Source of the DNA: Bacillota bacterium
GTDB lineage: Bacteria > Bacillota > Clostridia > Peptostreptococcales > Anaerovoracaceae
Direction: 5' to 3'
DNA: 58,162 nt
NCBI GenBank assembly: GCA_030526325.1
Contig: JAUNCY010000001.1
Location: 1-58,162, forward strand
Position numbers and translations under genes: made by a program. Of the stretch, positions 16,404 through 25,195 are shown piece by piece. The notes beneath the pieces were generated by a model. It ran no database searches and was not told the DNA's origin. It was given only the letters and a program-made list of their open reading frames with translations. The stretch's first letter is position 1, and each line of letters opens with the position of its first letter.

Positions 16404-17429
16404 TTATAACGGCAGAATCTTTCCGACTCCCTTTTCAAGAGCCATTTCAATAGCAATAGGAGTAACTGCAAAATCATCCACAGCCATTCCGCTTGGATTT
16501 GCCACAATTATCTGATCGTCGCTTGTTCTTCCCGCATGCTGTCCCGCAATGATATGACCCAGCTCGCAGTGAGGAACAGGAATTTCTCCGTAGAAATATC
16601 CCTCCTCAACCAGATGCTTCTGCTGCTCCATACTGTCAACTACATATAAGTCTGCTCTGTTAATCGTGTCCGGATGGAACTGGGAATGGAGGTCTGTAAC
16701 AATGATGGTCTGACCCTTCGGAACCCATTCGTCTTTAATGGTCGGTTTAGGGTCGGTACTGAAAAAGGTTGCTGAGGCAAGCACATCAGAACTTCTTACA
16801 ATCTCCTCCAGAGATTTTGCCTTAACCATCGGTACAGGAACCTTATCGGCATAATCCGCAATTGCTCTGTCCATAGCCGCTTCGGACACATCCCAAACGA
16901 GAATCTTCTTCAGATTAGGCATGCCGTCCTTTACAACATCGAAATGATTTCTTCCCTCTCTGCCGAGTCCGATCATTCCGAATACTTCGGAATCTTTTCT
17001 CGCAAGATATCTTGCCGCCACCATGGCGATAGCAGGAGTTCTTGTTTCCATTATATGAACGCCGTCCATAAATGCTATAGGCCAGCCGCACTGATAGTCG
17101 CTGACAAGAAGCATTGCGGAAAGTGACGGAAGTCCATAGTCTTTAATGTTGTTATTGTAAGCACTTACCCACTTAAATCCGGTGGATTCCATTCCTGAAA
17201 TGAGAGCAGGCATTCCGATGTATACTGACTGAGTGTCAGGGAAAACATGGGATTTTGCCGGCATCTGGGTTTCTCCCAGACTGTACATGGACAATGCTTT
17301 TTCAACCTGCTCGTATAGAACAGCCTTAGGAATGTTCAGACCTTTTACATCCTCTTTGGTTAAGTAGAGTATCTCATGTCCTACATTCAAATACTCTCTG
17401 ACTTTTTCGCTGAAACGTTTTTCGCTCAT
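16404..17429 (-). CDS. Ornithine cyclodeaminase / mu-crystallin family protein
   Basis: 341 residues starting MSEKRFSEKVREYLNVG. The NAD(P)-binding fold shows FGMIGLGREGRNHFDVV at about 160-175, and the family segment ETRTPAIAMVAARYLARKDSEV precedes it. Members include ornithine cyclodeaminase (ornithine to proline plus ammonia), alanine dehydrogenase and imine reductases; the sequence alone does not fix the substrate. In an amino-acid-fermenting organism an ornithine or imino-acid role is plausible. ATG 17429 has AAAGGAG eight bases upstream. The gene stands alone and ends in a strong terminator. Confidence 0.8.
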   Translation of the reverse strand: MSEKRFSEKVREYLNVGHEILYLTKEDVKGLNIPKAVLYEQVEKALSMYSLGETQMPAKSHVFPDTQSVYIGMPALISGMESTGFKWVSAYNNNIKDYGLPSLSAMLLVSDYQCGWPIAFMDGVHIMETRTPAIAMVAARYLARKDSEVFGMIGLGREGRNHFDVVKDGMPNLKKILVWDVSEAAMDRAIADYADKVPVPMVKAKSLEEIVRSSDVLASATFFSTDPKPTIKDEWVPKGQTIIVTDLHSQFHPDTINRADLYVVDSMEQQKHLVEEGYFYGEIPVPHCELGHIIAGQHAGRTSDDQIIVANPSGMAVDDFAVTPIAIEMALEKGVGKILPL

Positions 17430-17469
17430 GTGTGACGCTCCTTTCATTTTCGTTATTTATTATTAAAAC

Positions 17470-17742
17470 TTATTTATTTTTTACAGCTCTTATCTGCTCC
17501 TGAAGCTCCTCTATGATTTCCTGAGAATCCTTTATTCTGCAGAACAGATCCGTAACCTCAACAGGGAATTCCTCTCCGTTCAGAAACTTATCAAAATAGA
17601 ATCTGCCCACTTCTTCCATACAGCTGTTTATCTTTGATTTTTCCTCGTTGATTTTAATATTCAGCTTTGTGGTTTCCACCACGTCCCCGGTTTTGTCCGC
17701 CGCTGTTTTTGCTATTGCTCCCAATTTATCTTTTAATGCCAT
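17470..17742 (-). CDS. Small helical protein of unknown function
   Basis: 90 residues, starting MALKDKLGAIAKTAADKTGDVVETTKL. The N-terminal part is an amphipathic helix with a phasin- or YtxH-like look, and the C-terminal half is charged and likely coiled coil (IKDSQEIIEELQEQIRAVKN). No membrane segment or signal peptide. ATG 17742 follows GGAGG by eight bases; a GTG three codons upstream is inside the ribosome site region and less likely. It lies 40 bases upstream of the ornithine-cyclodeaminase-family gene and may be co-transcribed with it. Similar small proteins are common in Clostridia; no function is known to me. Confidence 0.75.
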   Translation of the reverse strand: MALKDKLGAIAKTAADKTGDVVETTKLNIKINEEKSKINSCMEEVGRFYFDKFLNGEEFPVEVTDLFCRIKDSQEIIEELQEQIRAVKNK

Positions 17743-17847
17743 ATTACGCACCTCCGTTTTTCATATCTTGTTATCCACATTTTAGCATAATATTATTGTT
17801 TTTCCTATAAATATTTGATTTTCCGCAAATAGTCAGACAATTCAGTG

Positions 17848-17878
17848 TAAAAAAGAACGCACCCTGCCGGTACGTTCC
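17848..17878 (-). terminator. Terminator after the lipoprotein gene
   Basis: On the minus strand GAACGTACC pairs with GGGTGCGTTC (one G-U, short loop), followed by TTTTTT. Confidence 0.75.
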
Positions 17879-17889
17879 TGTATATAAAG

Positions 17890-18549
17890 CTAAGGCTCTA
17901 TTCCTATAATAAATTGTCCGTTCTGATAGCTGACCACAACAAAAGACCCTTTGGAATTTCCTCCTCCAAAAAGATAAAGTCCGTCTTCTATGGTTTCAGT
18001 AACATCGTTTGTGTATCCTGCGTTTATGAGAGCTCCCGCGTATGCCTTGGCATCCACCATCTCCGCCCCCGTCATAAGAATACAGAATATACCGTTCTGC
18101 ATATCAGTCTTTCTGACCGATCCTGCGGAAGGCTTTGGAACAAGCTTTGTATACTCATTTCCGGGCCAGTTCATGTTGTCCTGAGCCGGAGGCGGTTCCG
18201 GAGCCGGATTGCTGTTATCGCCGGAGCTGCTGTTATCCCCGCCCTGAGGCTTGGAATTTGCAGGCACCTTGTTGTCTTCCGTTTTCTGAGTATCCTTGCT
18301 GCTGTTTCCGTTTTTGCTGTCACCGGTGTCCTTATTACTGTCGTTTTTTTCCGTATCGGAGTTCTTCTGACTGTCATCCCCGGCAGGTTCTTCTTGAATA
18401 CTGCCGTCCGGCGAACTGTCCCCCGAAACAACAGTGCTGCTGTTTCCGTCATCAGGGGTCTTTTCTTCCGAAGCATCATTATTGCACGCGGAAAGGAATA
18501 ATGAGAACACTAAAACCATTGCCATAAATAAAGCAAGCTTTTTCTTCAT
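17890..18549 (-). CDS. Secreted lipoprotein with a low-complexity linker
   Basis: 219 residues. Signal peptide MKKKLALFMAMVLVF and lipobox LSAC (Cys at about 22) predict lipid anchoring on the outer face of the membrane. Residues about 25-120 are disordered, rich in D, S, N, K, G and P; the last 90 or so form a compact beta-rich domain (NGIFCILMTGAEMVDAKAYAGAL, then a Gly-rich VVSYQNGQFIIGIEP end). ATG 18549 follows a GGGGAGGGG site. The domain resembles uncharacterised Clostridia lipoproteins; I cannot assign a function. The gene has its own promoter and terminator. Confidence 0.85.
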   Translation of the reverse strand: MKKKLALFMAMVLVFSLFLSACNNDASEEKTPDDGNSSTVVSGDSSPDGSIQEEPAGDDSQKNSDTEKNDSNKDTGDSKNGNSSKDTQKTEDNKVPANSKPQGGDNSSSGDNSNPAPEPPPAQDNMNWPGNEYTKLVPKPSAGSVRKTDMQNGIFCILMTGAEMVDAKAYAGALINAGYTNDVTETIEDGLYLFGGGNSKGSFVVVSYQNGQFIIGIEP

Positions 18550-18566
18550 ACAACCCCTCCCCTGAC

Positions 18567-18590
18567 AAGACATTTATGTCTTATATTGTA
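18567..18590 (-). promoter_or_regulatory. Lipoprotein promoter with palindrome at +1
   Basis: Minus-strand -10 TACAAT (18590-18585) with a weak TTGCGC 16 bases upstream. The 7-2-7 inverted repeat AAGACAT/ATGTCTT at 18567-18582 covers the predicted transcription start and could be a repressor site. Confidence 0.5.
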
Positions 18591-18690
18591 TCATTTATAA
18601 CAATCTGCGCAAGTACTATAATTATTTTTTTGAAATCTCCGCATTTAAAGGCCTTATGTGACGTTAATTCTGCATAATACCTTAACTCTT

Positions 18691-21099
18691 TCAGTCTCTG
18701 TCCGCCATTCCGTAATGCATTTCGGTATATCTTACAGCATCCATCGCATCAGGAGAGTATCTGTCGGCACCGATCATGTTTGCGTATTCCTCTGTCAGCA
18801 CAGCCCCTCCCACCATGACCTTTATATCTCTGCCGGTTTCTCTTATTAATTTTATTGTCTCCTCCATTGAAGGCACGGTTGTTGTCATCAGAGCACTCAG
18901 CCCCACCAGGCTGCATTGTTTTTCTAAGGCGCAGTCTCTTATGGTCTCAGGAGCAACATCTTTGCCCAGATCTATTACATTAAAGCCGTAACTCTGGAGC
19001 AGAACCTTTACGATATTTTTGCCGATATCGTGAATATCTCCCTTTACAGTAGCAAGTATCACACTTTTTCCGCTGTCCTCTCCTGCAGACGGAAGGGCGG
19101 TTTTTATGACATCGAAAGCCGCCGATGCCGCCTCCGCGCTCATGAGGAGCTGAGGCAGATATGCTCTTTTCTCTTCAAAATCCCTGCCTATTTCATTTAA
19201 AGCCGGAACTATTGAATTATTAATAATATCAAGAGGTTTTTCCATTTTCAGAATTAACGAGGCCGCCTTTACCGCCTTATCTCTGAAGCCTTTAATGACG
19301 CAGTATTTCAAATCCTCTTCGCTTCCCGAAGAGCCGTTCTTTTCACTTTTTTTATCGGCCGTTCCTGCCGGTGCAGCCGTAAGTTCCGCTCTCTGCTCAG
19401 CATATTCTATATAATTCATGCAGCTTTTATCAAAGCCCTTAAGCGCCCTGAAGGCATGATATACATCCATCATCGAAGCCGAGAACGGATTCATAATAGC
19501 GCAGCTCATTCCCTGTTCCAGCGCATTTGCAAAGAAAACAGAGTTTATTATATCTCTTTTCGGCAGTCCGAAGGAAATGTTTGACACTCCCATGCTGGTT
19601 TTGATGCCCATGGATTTAAGTGTCTTTACGACCTCCAGGGCAACTGCCGCGCTTTCCTGATTTGACGAAATAGTCATAGCCAGAGGGTCAACAATAATGT
19701 CTTTTTTGTCTATTCCGTACTCTTCAGCCTTCTTCACTATGTCCAGCGCAATCTCTATTCTGCCTTCGGCAGTTTCCGGAATACCGTCCTCTCCTATAGT
19801 GAGAGCTATTACCGTTCCTCCGTATTTTTTAACGAGAGGGAAAATCTCCTCCATCACCTTTTTCTTTCCGTTTACCGAATTAACAAGAGGCTTTCCGTTG
19901 TATACACGCATTCCCGCTTCCATTGCCTCCGGGTCAGAGGTGTCTATCTGCAGAGGAAGGGCTGTTACCGACTGGATTTCCTTAACTGCATCAGCCATCA
20001 TAGAAACCTCGTCAATTTCCGGGAGTCCCACGTTTACATCTAAAATATGTGCTCCCGCCTCCTCCTGACTTACCGCTTCGCCCAGAATATAGTCCATATC
20101 TCCGTTCCTCAAAGCCTCCTTAAGCTTTGATTTGCCGGTAGGATTAATTCTCTCGCCTATCAGGACGGGATCCTCTCCGATAACCACCGCATGGGTATAC
20201 GATGAGACAAGTGTATGGTTTTTCTTTTCCGGCAGGACATACTCAACCGCAGCAGTCCTCTCTGCCATTTTTCTGATATGCTCCGGAGTTGTTCCGCAGC
20301 AGCCTCCGAGAATCGTTCCTCCCCGGCGGGCAAGCTCTTCCATATAATCAGCAAACTCGTCCGGTCCAATGCTGAATCTTGTCTCTCCGTTTACAACCTC
20401 CGGCATTCCCGCATTCGGTTTTATAATCAGAGGAACTGATGCATATTCCCTGAATTCTCCTATTATTTCCAGCATCCTGTCCGGTCCGAATGAGCAGTTC
20501 ATACCCAGAGCATCTACTCCCAGCCCCTCAAGCATGGCAATCATTGCTGCAGGAGTGGCTCCGGTCATAAGTCTTCCTCTTTCATCATAGGCATTTGTTA
20601 CGAAAACAGGAAGATTACAGTTTTCCTTTGCCGCAATAACAGCGGCCTTTGTTTCATAGGCATCGTTCATTGTTTCAATAACGATAAGATCGGCTCCGCC
20701 TGCCGCAGCAGCCTTCACATTATCGGCAAAAATCGATACCGCCTCTTCAAAAGGCAGATTTCCCAGAGGCTCCAGCATCTTTCCGAGAGGTCCGATGTCA
20801 AATGCCACAAACCTGTCATCATAGCCTTCGGCAGCTTTTTTTGCGCACTGTATTCCGGCTTTTATAAGTTCCTCATAGTTTTCGAATTTTTCCCTGTTTA
20901 TTCCGAAAGTGTTGGTGAGCACTATGTTGCTTCCCGCTTCAAAATACGCCCTGTGCAGGCTTTCTATTCTGTCCGGATGCTCTATGTTCCATTTTTCGGG
21001 AGACTCTCCCGGCTCTATTCCCATGCTCTGAAGCACAGTTCCGGTTCCTCCGTCAAAAAATATTCTCTTTTGCTTTATTAATTCAATCAGTTTACTCAT
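18691..21099 (-). CDS. metH: Cobalamin-dependent methionine synthase lacking the reactivation domain
   Basis: 802 residues. The order is: homocysteine methyltransferase barrel (about 1-290) with zinc-ligand segments ALGMNCSFGPD and GGCCGTTPEHI; methyltetrahydrofolate-binding barrel (about 310-560, with GERINPTGKSKLKEAL and QIDTSDPEAMEAG); helical cap plus B12-binding domain (about 600-802) with the cobalt-ligand motif GDIHDIGKNIV. The C-terminal AdoMet-binding activation domain of E. coli MetH (1227 residues in total) is missing; a separate activation-domain protein is encoded immediately upstream, overlapping by 8 bases. The gene belongs to a metF, activation-domain, metH operon that supplies methionine. 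Confidence 0.94.
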   Translation of the reverse strand: MSKLIELIKQKRIFFDGGTGTVLQSMGIEPGESPEKWNIEHPDRIESLHRAYFEAGSNIVLTNTFGINREKFENYEELIKAGIQCAKKAAEGYDDRFVAFDIGPLGKMLEPLGNLPFEEAVSIFADNVKAAAAGGADLIVIETMNDAYETKAAVIAAKENCNLPVFVTNAYDERGRLMTGATPAAMIAMLEGLGVDALGMNCSFGPDRMLEIIGEFREYASVPLIIKPNAGMPEVVNGETRFSIGPDEFADYMEELARRGGTILGGCCGTTPEHIRKMAERTAAVEYVLPEKKNHTLVSSYTHAVVIGEDPVLIGERINPTGKSKLKEALRNGDMDYILGEAVSQEEAGAHILDVNVGLPEIDEVSMMADAVKEIQSVTALPLQIDTSDPEAMEAGMRVYNGKPLVNSVNGKKKVMEEIFPLVKKYGGTVIALTIGEDGIPETAEGRIEIALDIVKKAEEYGIDKKDIIVDPLAMTISSNQESAAVALEVVKTLKSMGIKTSMGVSNISFGLPKRDIINSVFFANALEQGMSCAIMNPFSASMMDVYHAFRALKGFDKSCMNYIEYAEQRAELTAAPAGTADKKSEKNGSSGSEEDLKYCVIKGFRDKAVKAASLILKMEKPLDIINNSIVPALNEIGRDFEEKRAYLPQLLMSAEAASAAFDVIKTALPSAGEDSGKSVILATVKGDIHDIGKNIVKVLLQSYGFNVIDLGKDVAPETIRDCALEKQCSLVGLSALMTTTVPSMEETIKLIRETGRDIKVMVGGAVLTEEYANMIGADRYSPDAMDAVRYTEMHYGMADRD

Positions 21100-21703
21100 A
21101 TTTTATCCCCATAATTGCAGTAACGGATTTTGAAGGTGTCATAAAACACGATTCGTTAAGGCTGATTCCGAGAGTCTTTTCCGCGTTTATTCTTTCAGTC
21201 AGCAGCCTCTGATATTTAATGTCGCAGTCACCGTATCCCGGACTGTATCTTGGTCTGCATACTCCGCCGTTCCCTGCCTTCACGGCTTCTCTCAGCGACA
21301 GATCCACCATATCGCAGAAGGATTCCACAGCAGCCGAAGCCAGAGCGTCAGTAATAAAATGCTCCGCAGGAGATTTTATCCCGAGGGTTCTAAGCAGCCT
21401 GTCTATACCTGCCCCCAGAGTCACCCCCATCATATACGCCTCCCGGCATTCTCTGAGATTTTTATACAGATCACGGCTTTCTATAATCCCGCATCCGAAA
21501 TCACATACTCCCTCCTCGGGAAATGTCAGCTCCATTCTGGCCCAGGCATACCGGTAAGACACCTTTCCGTCGAAAACATTTTTGCAGGACTTCACCTCAG
21601 GAAGCTCCAGGCTGCCGCCTCCTGCCCTTCGCAGAAATTCCCCCGGGTCTATTTTTACTTTTTCAGGCTCCTCCGAGCCGTAAACCACATCAGTATAAAT
21701 CAT
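21092..21703 (-). CDS. Stand-alone methionine synthase reactivation domain protein
   Basis: 203 residues resembling the C-terminal AdoMet-binding domain of MetH. RPRYSPGYGDCDI and FMTPSKSVTAIMGI near the C-terminus are the signature of that domain (E. coli has RxxxGYPACPDH and SxAVSG-type segments). It would donate a methyl group from AdoMet to rescue oxidised cob(II)alamin in MetH. It overlaps metF by four bases (ATGA) and metH by eight, so production is tightly linked to its partner. Such split MetH systems are known in Clostridia and Thermotoga. Confidence 0.85.
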   Translation of the reverse strand: MIYTDVVYGSEEPEKVKIDPGEFLRRAGGGSLELPEVKSCKNVFDGKVSYRYAWARMELTFPEEGVCDFGCGIIESRDLYKNLRECREAYMMGVTLGAGIDRLLRTLGIKSPAEHFITDALASAAVESFCDMVDLSLREAVKAGNGGVCRPRYSPGYGDCDIKYQRLLTERINAEKTLGISLNESCFMTPSKSVTAIMGIKYE

Positions 21704-22560
21704 TTTATTATTTCCGAAAGATTGTTTTTAATTGCTTCGGCAACATCAGGCTTGTTCATGGAATATACATGAACGGCATTTACTCCGTTTGCATACAAAT
21801 CAATTATCTGTTCTGTAGCATAAGCAATTCCAGCCTGCTTCATAGCCTCCGGCCTGTCCCCGTATCGGTCTACTATTCTGACAAATCTCTGAGGCAGAGC
21901 TGTTTTGGATATGTCGCAGATTCTTTTCATCTGAGCCGCGTTTGTAACAGGCATTATTCCTGCGACAACCGGCACATCTATTCCTGCTTTCAGCATTCTG
22001 TACATGAAATTATACAGTATGTTGTTGTCGAAAAACATTTGGGTGGTGAAGAACTCACAGCCGGCCTCCGCCTTCACCCTCAGGTATTCCAGGTCCTTTG
22101 CACTGTTTTCGCTCTCCGGATGAGTTTCCGGATAGCAGGCTCCGCCTATGCAGAAGTCCCCGGTTTCTTTTATCTCTTTTACGAGATCACAGGCATATCT
22201 GTATTCCATATTCTCCACGGAAAACTCCTCGGGAATATCCCCTCTGAGAGCCAGGATGTTTTCAATTCCAAGACTTTTAAGTTTTTCCAGCTCGCTTCTT
22301 ATCATTTCTCTCGTTGAAGAAACACAGGTAAGATGAGCCATAGAAGTAACTCCGCATTTCATGAGTCTGGAGGTTATATCAGCAGTGTACATGGACGTTC
22401 CGCCTCCCGCTCCGTATGTAACGCTCATGAAATCCGGCTTCAGTGACGCAATTTTCTCCGCAGCCTCAACAACATTTTCGTATTTATCGCTTGTCTTGGG
22501 AGGAAAAACCTCAAAAGACAGACTGGGTTTTTCTCCTTTAATAATATCTATAATTTTCAT
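21700..22560 (-). CDS. metF: Methylenetetrahydrofolate reductase
   Basis: 286 residues, one TIM-barrel domain. The start LSFEVFPPKTSDKYENVVEAAEKIASLKPDFMSVTYGAGG, and motifs HLTCVSS, LALRGDIP and FFTTQMFFDN are family hallmarks; the FAD-binding residues are in these segments. It reduces methylene-THF to methyl-THF, the methyl donor for MetH encoded downstream. First gene of the operon; ATG 22560 is preceded by GAGGTACGAA. A TATAAT-like -10 lies 30-40 bases upstream without a clear -35. Confidence 0.95.
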   Translation of the reverse strand: MKIIDIIKGEKPSLSFEVFPPKTSDKYENVVEAAEKIASLKPDFMSVTYGAGGGTSMYTADITSRLMKCGVTSMAHLTCVSSTREMIRSELEKLKSLGIENILALRGDIPEEFSVENMEYRYACDLVKEIKETGDFCIGGACYPETHPESENSAKDLEYLRVKAEAGCEFFTTQMFFDNNILYNFMYRMLKAGIDVPVVAGIMPVTNAAQMKRICDISKTALPQRFVRIVDRYGDRPEAMKQAGIAYATEQIIDLYANGVNAVHVYSMNKPDVAEAIKNNLSEIIK

Positions 22561-22681
22561 TTCGTACCTCTTATTCCGATTTTAATATTTATTATGTTAA
22601 TTATATAGTAAATACTTTTAAAAATAAAACAGTTTTTATGTCGGGGCGTAAACACGCTCCGCCGTAATTAATTTTATCCTC

Positions 22682-22882
22682 TTAATTGTTGTCTTTATAA
22701 TAAAGCATACAGTGACAGTAACCCTCAAATTCCGGATTCTTCATCTGATTCTTAAACTCCTCGCAGATGCATTTGTTTTCCTCGGTCCGTTCCAGCCTGC
22801 AGGGGCAGTATCCTCCTGTCCTTTTCAGTCCTTCCTTTACAGTTTCCACTATGCTTTTATCTTCGTTCAGTCTTACAGACAA
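22682..22882 (-). CDS. Ferredoxin-thioredoxin reductase catalytic-subunit-like protein
   Basis: 66 residues with the cysteine pattern of the FTR catalytic chain: CPC (GGYCPCR), CIC (KCICEEF), and CHC (GYCHCMLYY). In plants and cyanobacteria this subunit carries a 4Fe-4S cluster next to a redox disulfide and passes electrons from ferredoxin to thioredoxin. The chain here is shorter than plant FTRs but the six Cys and spacings are kept. No variable FTR subunit is nearby. A TTG at 22882 is the better start because GGAAGGTG lies six bases before it; the GTG at 22891 is inside that site. It follows porB after a terminator. Confidence 0.75.
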   Translation of the reverse strand: MSVRLNEDKSIVETVKEGLKRTGGYCPCRLERTEENKCICEEFKNQMKNPEFEGYCHCMLYYKDNN

Positions 22883-22923
22883 AGCTTTCACCTTCCTTTC
22901 AGCAGCAGTATACCGCGCCTTCG

Positions 22924-22953
22924 AAAAATGCCCCCTTATTCAGAGGACATTTT
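22924..22953 (-). terminator. Terminator after porB
   Basis: On the minus strand AAAATGTCCTC pairs with GGGGGCATTTT (two G-U pairs) around TGAATAA and continues into TTTTT. Confidence 0.8.
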
Positions 22954-22973
22954 CATATATTTAAACTCTTATT

Positions 22974-23915
22974 CTATTTTTCGCTGTCTGCGCATCTTTT
23001 AAGCAGATCTTCCCATTTTTTGTCCACGTGTTTCTGTGTTTCCTCTATCGTCCATTCGTTTCCGGGCTTGAACATGTGTGAAAACCGGCCCTGTCTGGAA
23101 AGAAATTCTTCCACAGGAAGCTTTTTCTTCGGTTCATAGGTAAGTCTCCATACGCCGTCCTCTATTTCGAACATCGGCCATACACAGGTTTCAACCGCCA
23201 GCCGGCACATTTCCGCAATGTTCTCTGTGTTGTAGCCCCAGCCTCTCGGACAGGGTGCAAGGATGTTAATGAAATTGGCTCCCTTAATATATATTGCCTT
23301 GTGAGCTTTTTCGTGAAGGTCTTTCATGTTTCCCAGAAATGTAGTCTGTGCCGCATAGGGAACTCCGTGAGCCGCCACTATCATGGTCAAATCCTTCTTG
23401 TTCTCTCTCTTTCCCGGCAGATCGTGTCCCGCAGGAGATGTTGTGGCATCCGCGAACCTCGGTGTGGATGAAGATCTCTGAATACCGGTGTTCATGTATG
23501 CCTCGTTGTCATAACACACATATACCATGTCATGGCCTCTTTCAAGGGCTCCCGACAGAGACTGAAGACCGATATCATAGGTTCCTCCGTCGCCTCCGAA
23601 GGTAATGAATTTGAAATTTTCTTTTACCTTGCCTTTTCTTTTCAGCACCCTGTAGGCGGCTTCAACGCCGGATGTGGTTGCTGCTGCATTTTCAAAAGCG
23701 CTGTGTATATAACTGTCCTCGTATGCGGTGTAGGGATACATAAAAGTCGAAACCTCCAGGCAGCTGGTTGCATTTGTTATAACCGCCTTGTCCTCCGGAT
23801 TCAGGGCTCTGAGGACACCTCTTACCGCTATGCCCGCTCCGCAGCCGGCGCAAAGTCTGTGGCCGCCGGCGAGTCTGTCTTTTTTTGATACTTCTTTCTT
23901 TAAATCATATGCCAT
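22974..23915 (-). CDS. porB: 2-oxoacid:ferredoxin oxidoreductase, beta subunit
   Basis: 313 residues carrying the thiamine diphosphate site. RLCAGCGAGIAVRG near 20-33 provides cluster-binding cysteines, and FGGDGGTYDIGLQSLSGALERG with YDNEAYMNTGIQRSS is the Mg-TPP region. With PorG, PorD and PorA it forms the four-subunit enzyme that interconverts a 2-oxoacid plus CoA with an acyl-CoA, CO2 and reduced ferredoxin. Sequence supports the pyruvate/2-oxoacid family; the substrate is not certain. Last gene of porG-porD-porA-porB, followed by a terminator. The isoleucine-type T-box upstream hints at a role in branched-chain amino acid synthesis. Confidence 0.9.
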   Translation of the reverse strand: MAYDLKKEVSKKDRLAGGHRLCAGCGAGIAVRGVLRALNPEDKAVITNATSCLEVSTFMYPYTAYEDSYIHSAFENAAATTSGVEAAYRVLKRKGKVKENFKFITFGGDGGTYDIGLQSLSGALERGHDMVYVCYDNEAYMNTGIQRSSSTPRFADATTSPAGHDLPGKRENKKDLTMIVAAHGVPYAAQTTFLGNMKDLHEKAHKAIYIKGANFINILAPCPRGWGYNTENIAEMCRLAVETCVWPMFEIEDGVWRLTYEPKKKLPVEEFLSRQGRFSHMFKPGNEWTIEETQKHVDKKWEDLLKRCADSEK

Positions 23916-23920
23916 AGCTC

Positions 23921-25192
23921 TTATACCTCATAAGCTTCTCTGTCTTTGCCGTAATTTCTTGCAGCACCCTGATGGTATTCTTCTTCCATCATTCTCTGCT
24001 CTTCCGTGGTGTATCTTGAGTCTCTTACGCCGAGATATCTGTATACGTCTCCCGGATCATCGTTTTCGCAGATAACGTATAAATCCTTAAAAATATCGTA
24101 AAAGTCTTCTACTCTGATGTCTCTTCCGCCCAGGCCGTAAATATAGTTGATTGCGTACGGCTTGTCCGGCAGATCATATAATGAGCTTCTTGCTTCGTTG
24201 AACAGAGGTCCGCCGCTGTTCGAAAAGCTTTCCGCCTTGTCCATAATAGCAACCGCCTTTACCTTGCACATTGCCGCAGCCAGCGGTCTTCTGGGGAATG
24301 GTCTGAATACTCTCAGCTTTATCAGCCCGACTTTTTTGCCTTCGGCTCTGAGACGGTCGACAGCCTCTTTCCCGGTGCCTGCGCTTGAGCCCATAACCAC
24401 CAGGGCAACATCAGCGTCGTCCATCATGTATTCCTCAAAGAATCTGTATTTTCTTCCGGTCATGGCTTCAAACTTCTTAGCCACGTCCAGAATTACGGGC
24501 ATGGAGTCCTTCATTGCCTGAGCCTGTTCTCTCTTGACCTCCATATAATACGGAGAAGTTCCGTAAGGGCCCACCGCCAGAGGATTTTCAGCCTTAAGCA
24601 GGTAGTTTTCCGGCTCGTATTCTCCTACGAATTCTTTTACCTTCTCATCTTCTATGAGCTCTATGTTAGAAACTCCGTGACTGGTAATAAATCCGTCCTG
24701 GCACACCATAATAGGTATTCTGCATCTTTCGGAAATGATTACCGCCTGAATAAAGTTGTCGTATACCTCCTGATTTGTTTCAGCATATATCTGTATCCAT
24801 CCGGAATCTCTGGCCCCCATAGAATCGGAATGGTCATTGTTAATATTAATAGGACCGGATAAAGCCCTGTTTACAACAGCCATTGTAATAGGCAATCTGG
24901 AGGATGCCGCTACGTAAAGCAGTTCCCACATATATGCCAGCCCCGCAGAAGATGTGGCTGTCATTGCTCTTGCGCCGGCAGCCGAGGCTCCTATGCAGGT
25001 GGACATTGCGCTGTGCTCAGATTCAACAGCGATAAATTCCGTATCCACCAGCCCGTCCGCAACGTATTTAGAAAAATATTCCGGAATTTCTGTGGAAGGT
25101 GTAATAGGGAAAGCTCCCACCACGTCCGGGTTTATCTGTTTCATGGCATAAGCCACTGCTGCATTTCCTGATTTTCTGTCTCTTATTGCCAC
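23921..25192 (-). CDS. porA: 2-oxoacid:ferredoxin oxidoreductase, alpha subunit
   Basis: 423 residues: N-terminal pyrimidine-binding domain with GNAAVAYAMKQINPDVVGAF, PITPSTEIPE and SEHSAMSTCIGASAAGARA, and a C-terminal transketolase-like domain including VVMGSSAGTGKEAVDRLR. It completes the TPP active site with PorB. The start is GTG at 25192, with GGAGGG eight bases upstream, three bases after the porD stop. Length and motifs fit PorA. Confidence 0.92.
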   Translation of the reverse strand: MAIRDRKSGNAAVAYAMKQINPDVVGAFPITPSTEIPEYFSKYVADGLVDTEFIAVESEHSAMSTCIGASAAGARAMTATSSAGLAYMWELLYVAASSRLPITMAVVNRALSGPININNDHSDSMGARDSGWIQIYAETNQEVYDNFIQAVIISERCRIPIMVCQDGFITSHGVSNIELIEDEKVKEFVGEYEPENYLLKAENPLAVGPYGTSPYYMEVKREQAQAMKDSMPVILDVAKKFEAMTGRKYRFFEEYMMDDADVALVVMGSSAGTGKEAVDRLRAEGKKVGLIKLRVFRPFPRRPLAAAMCKVKAVAIMDKAESFSNSGGPLFNEARSSLYDLPDKPYAINYIYGLGGRDIRVEDFYDIFKDLYVICENDDPGDVYRYLGVRDSRYTTEEQRMMEEEYHQGAARNYGKDREAYEV

Positions 25193-25195
25193 GTT

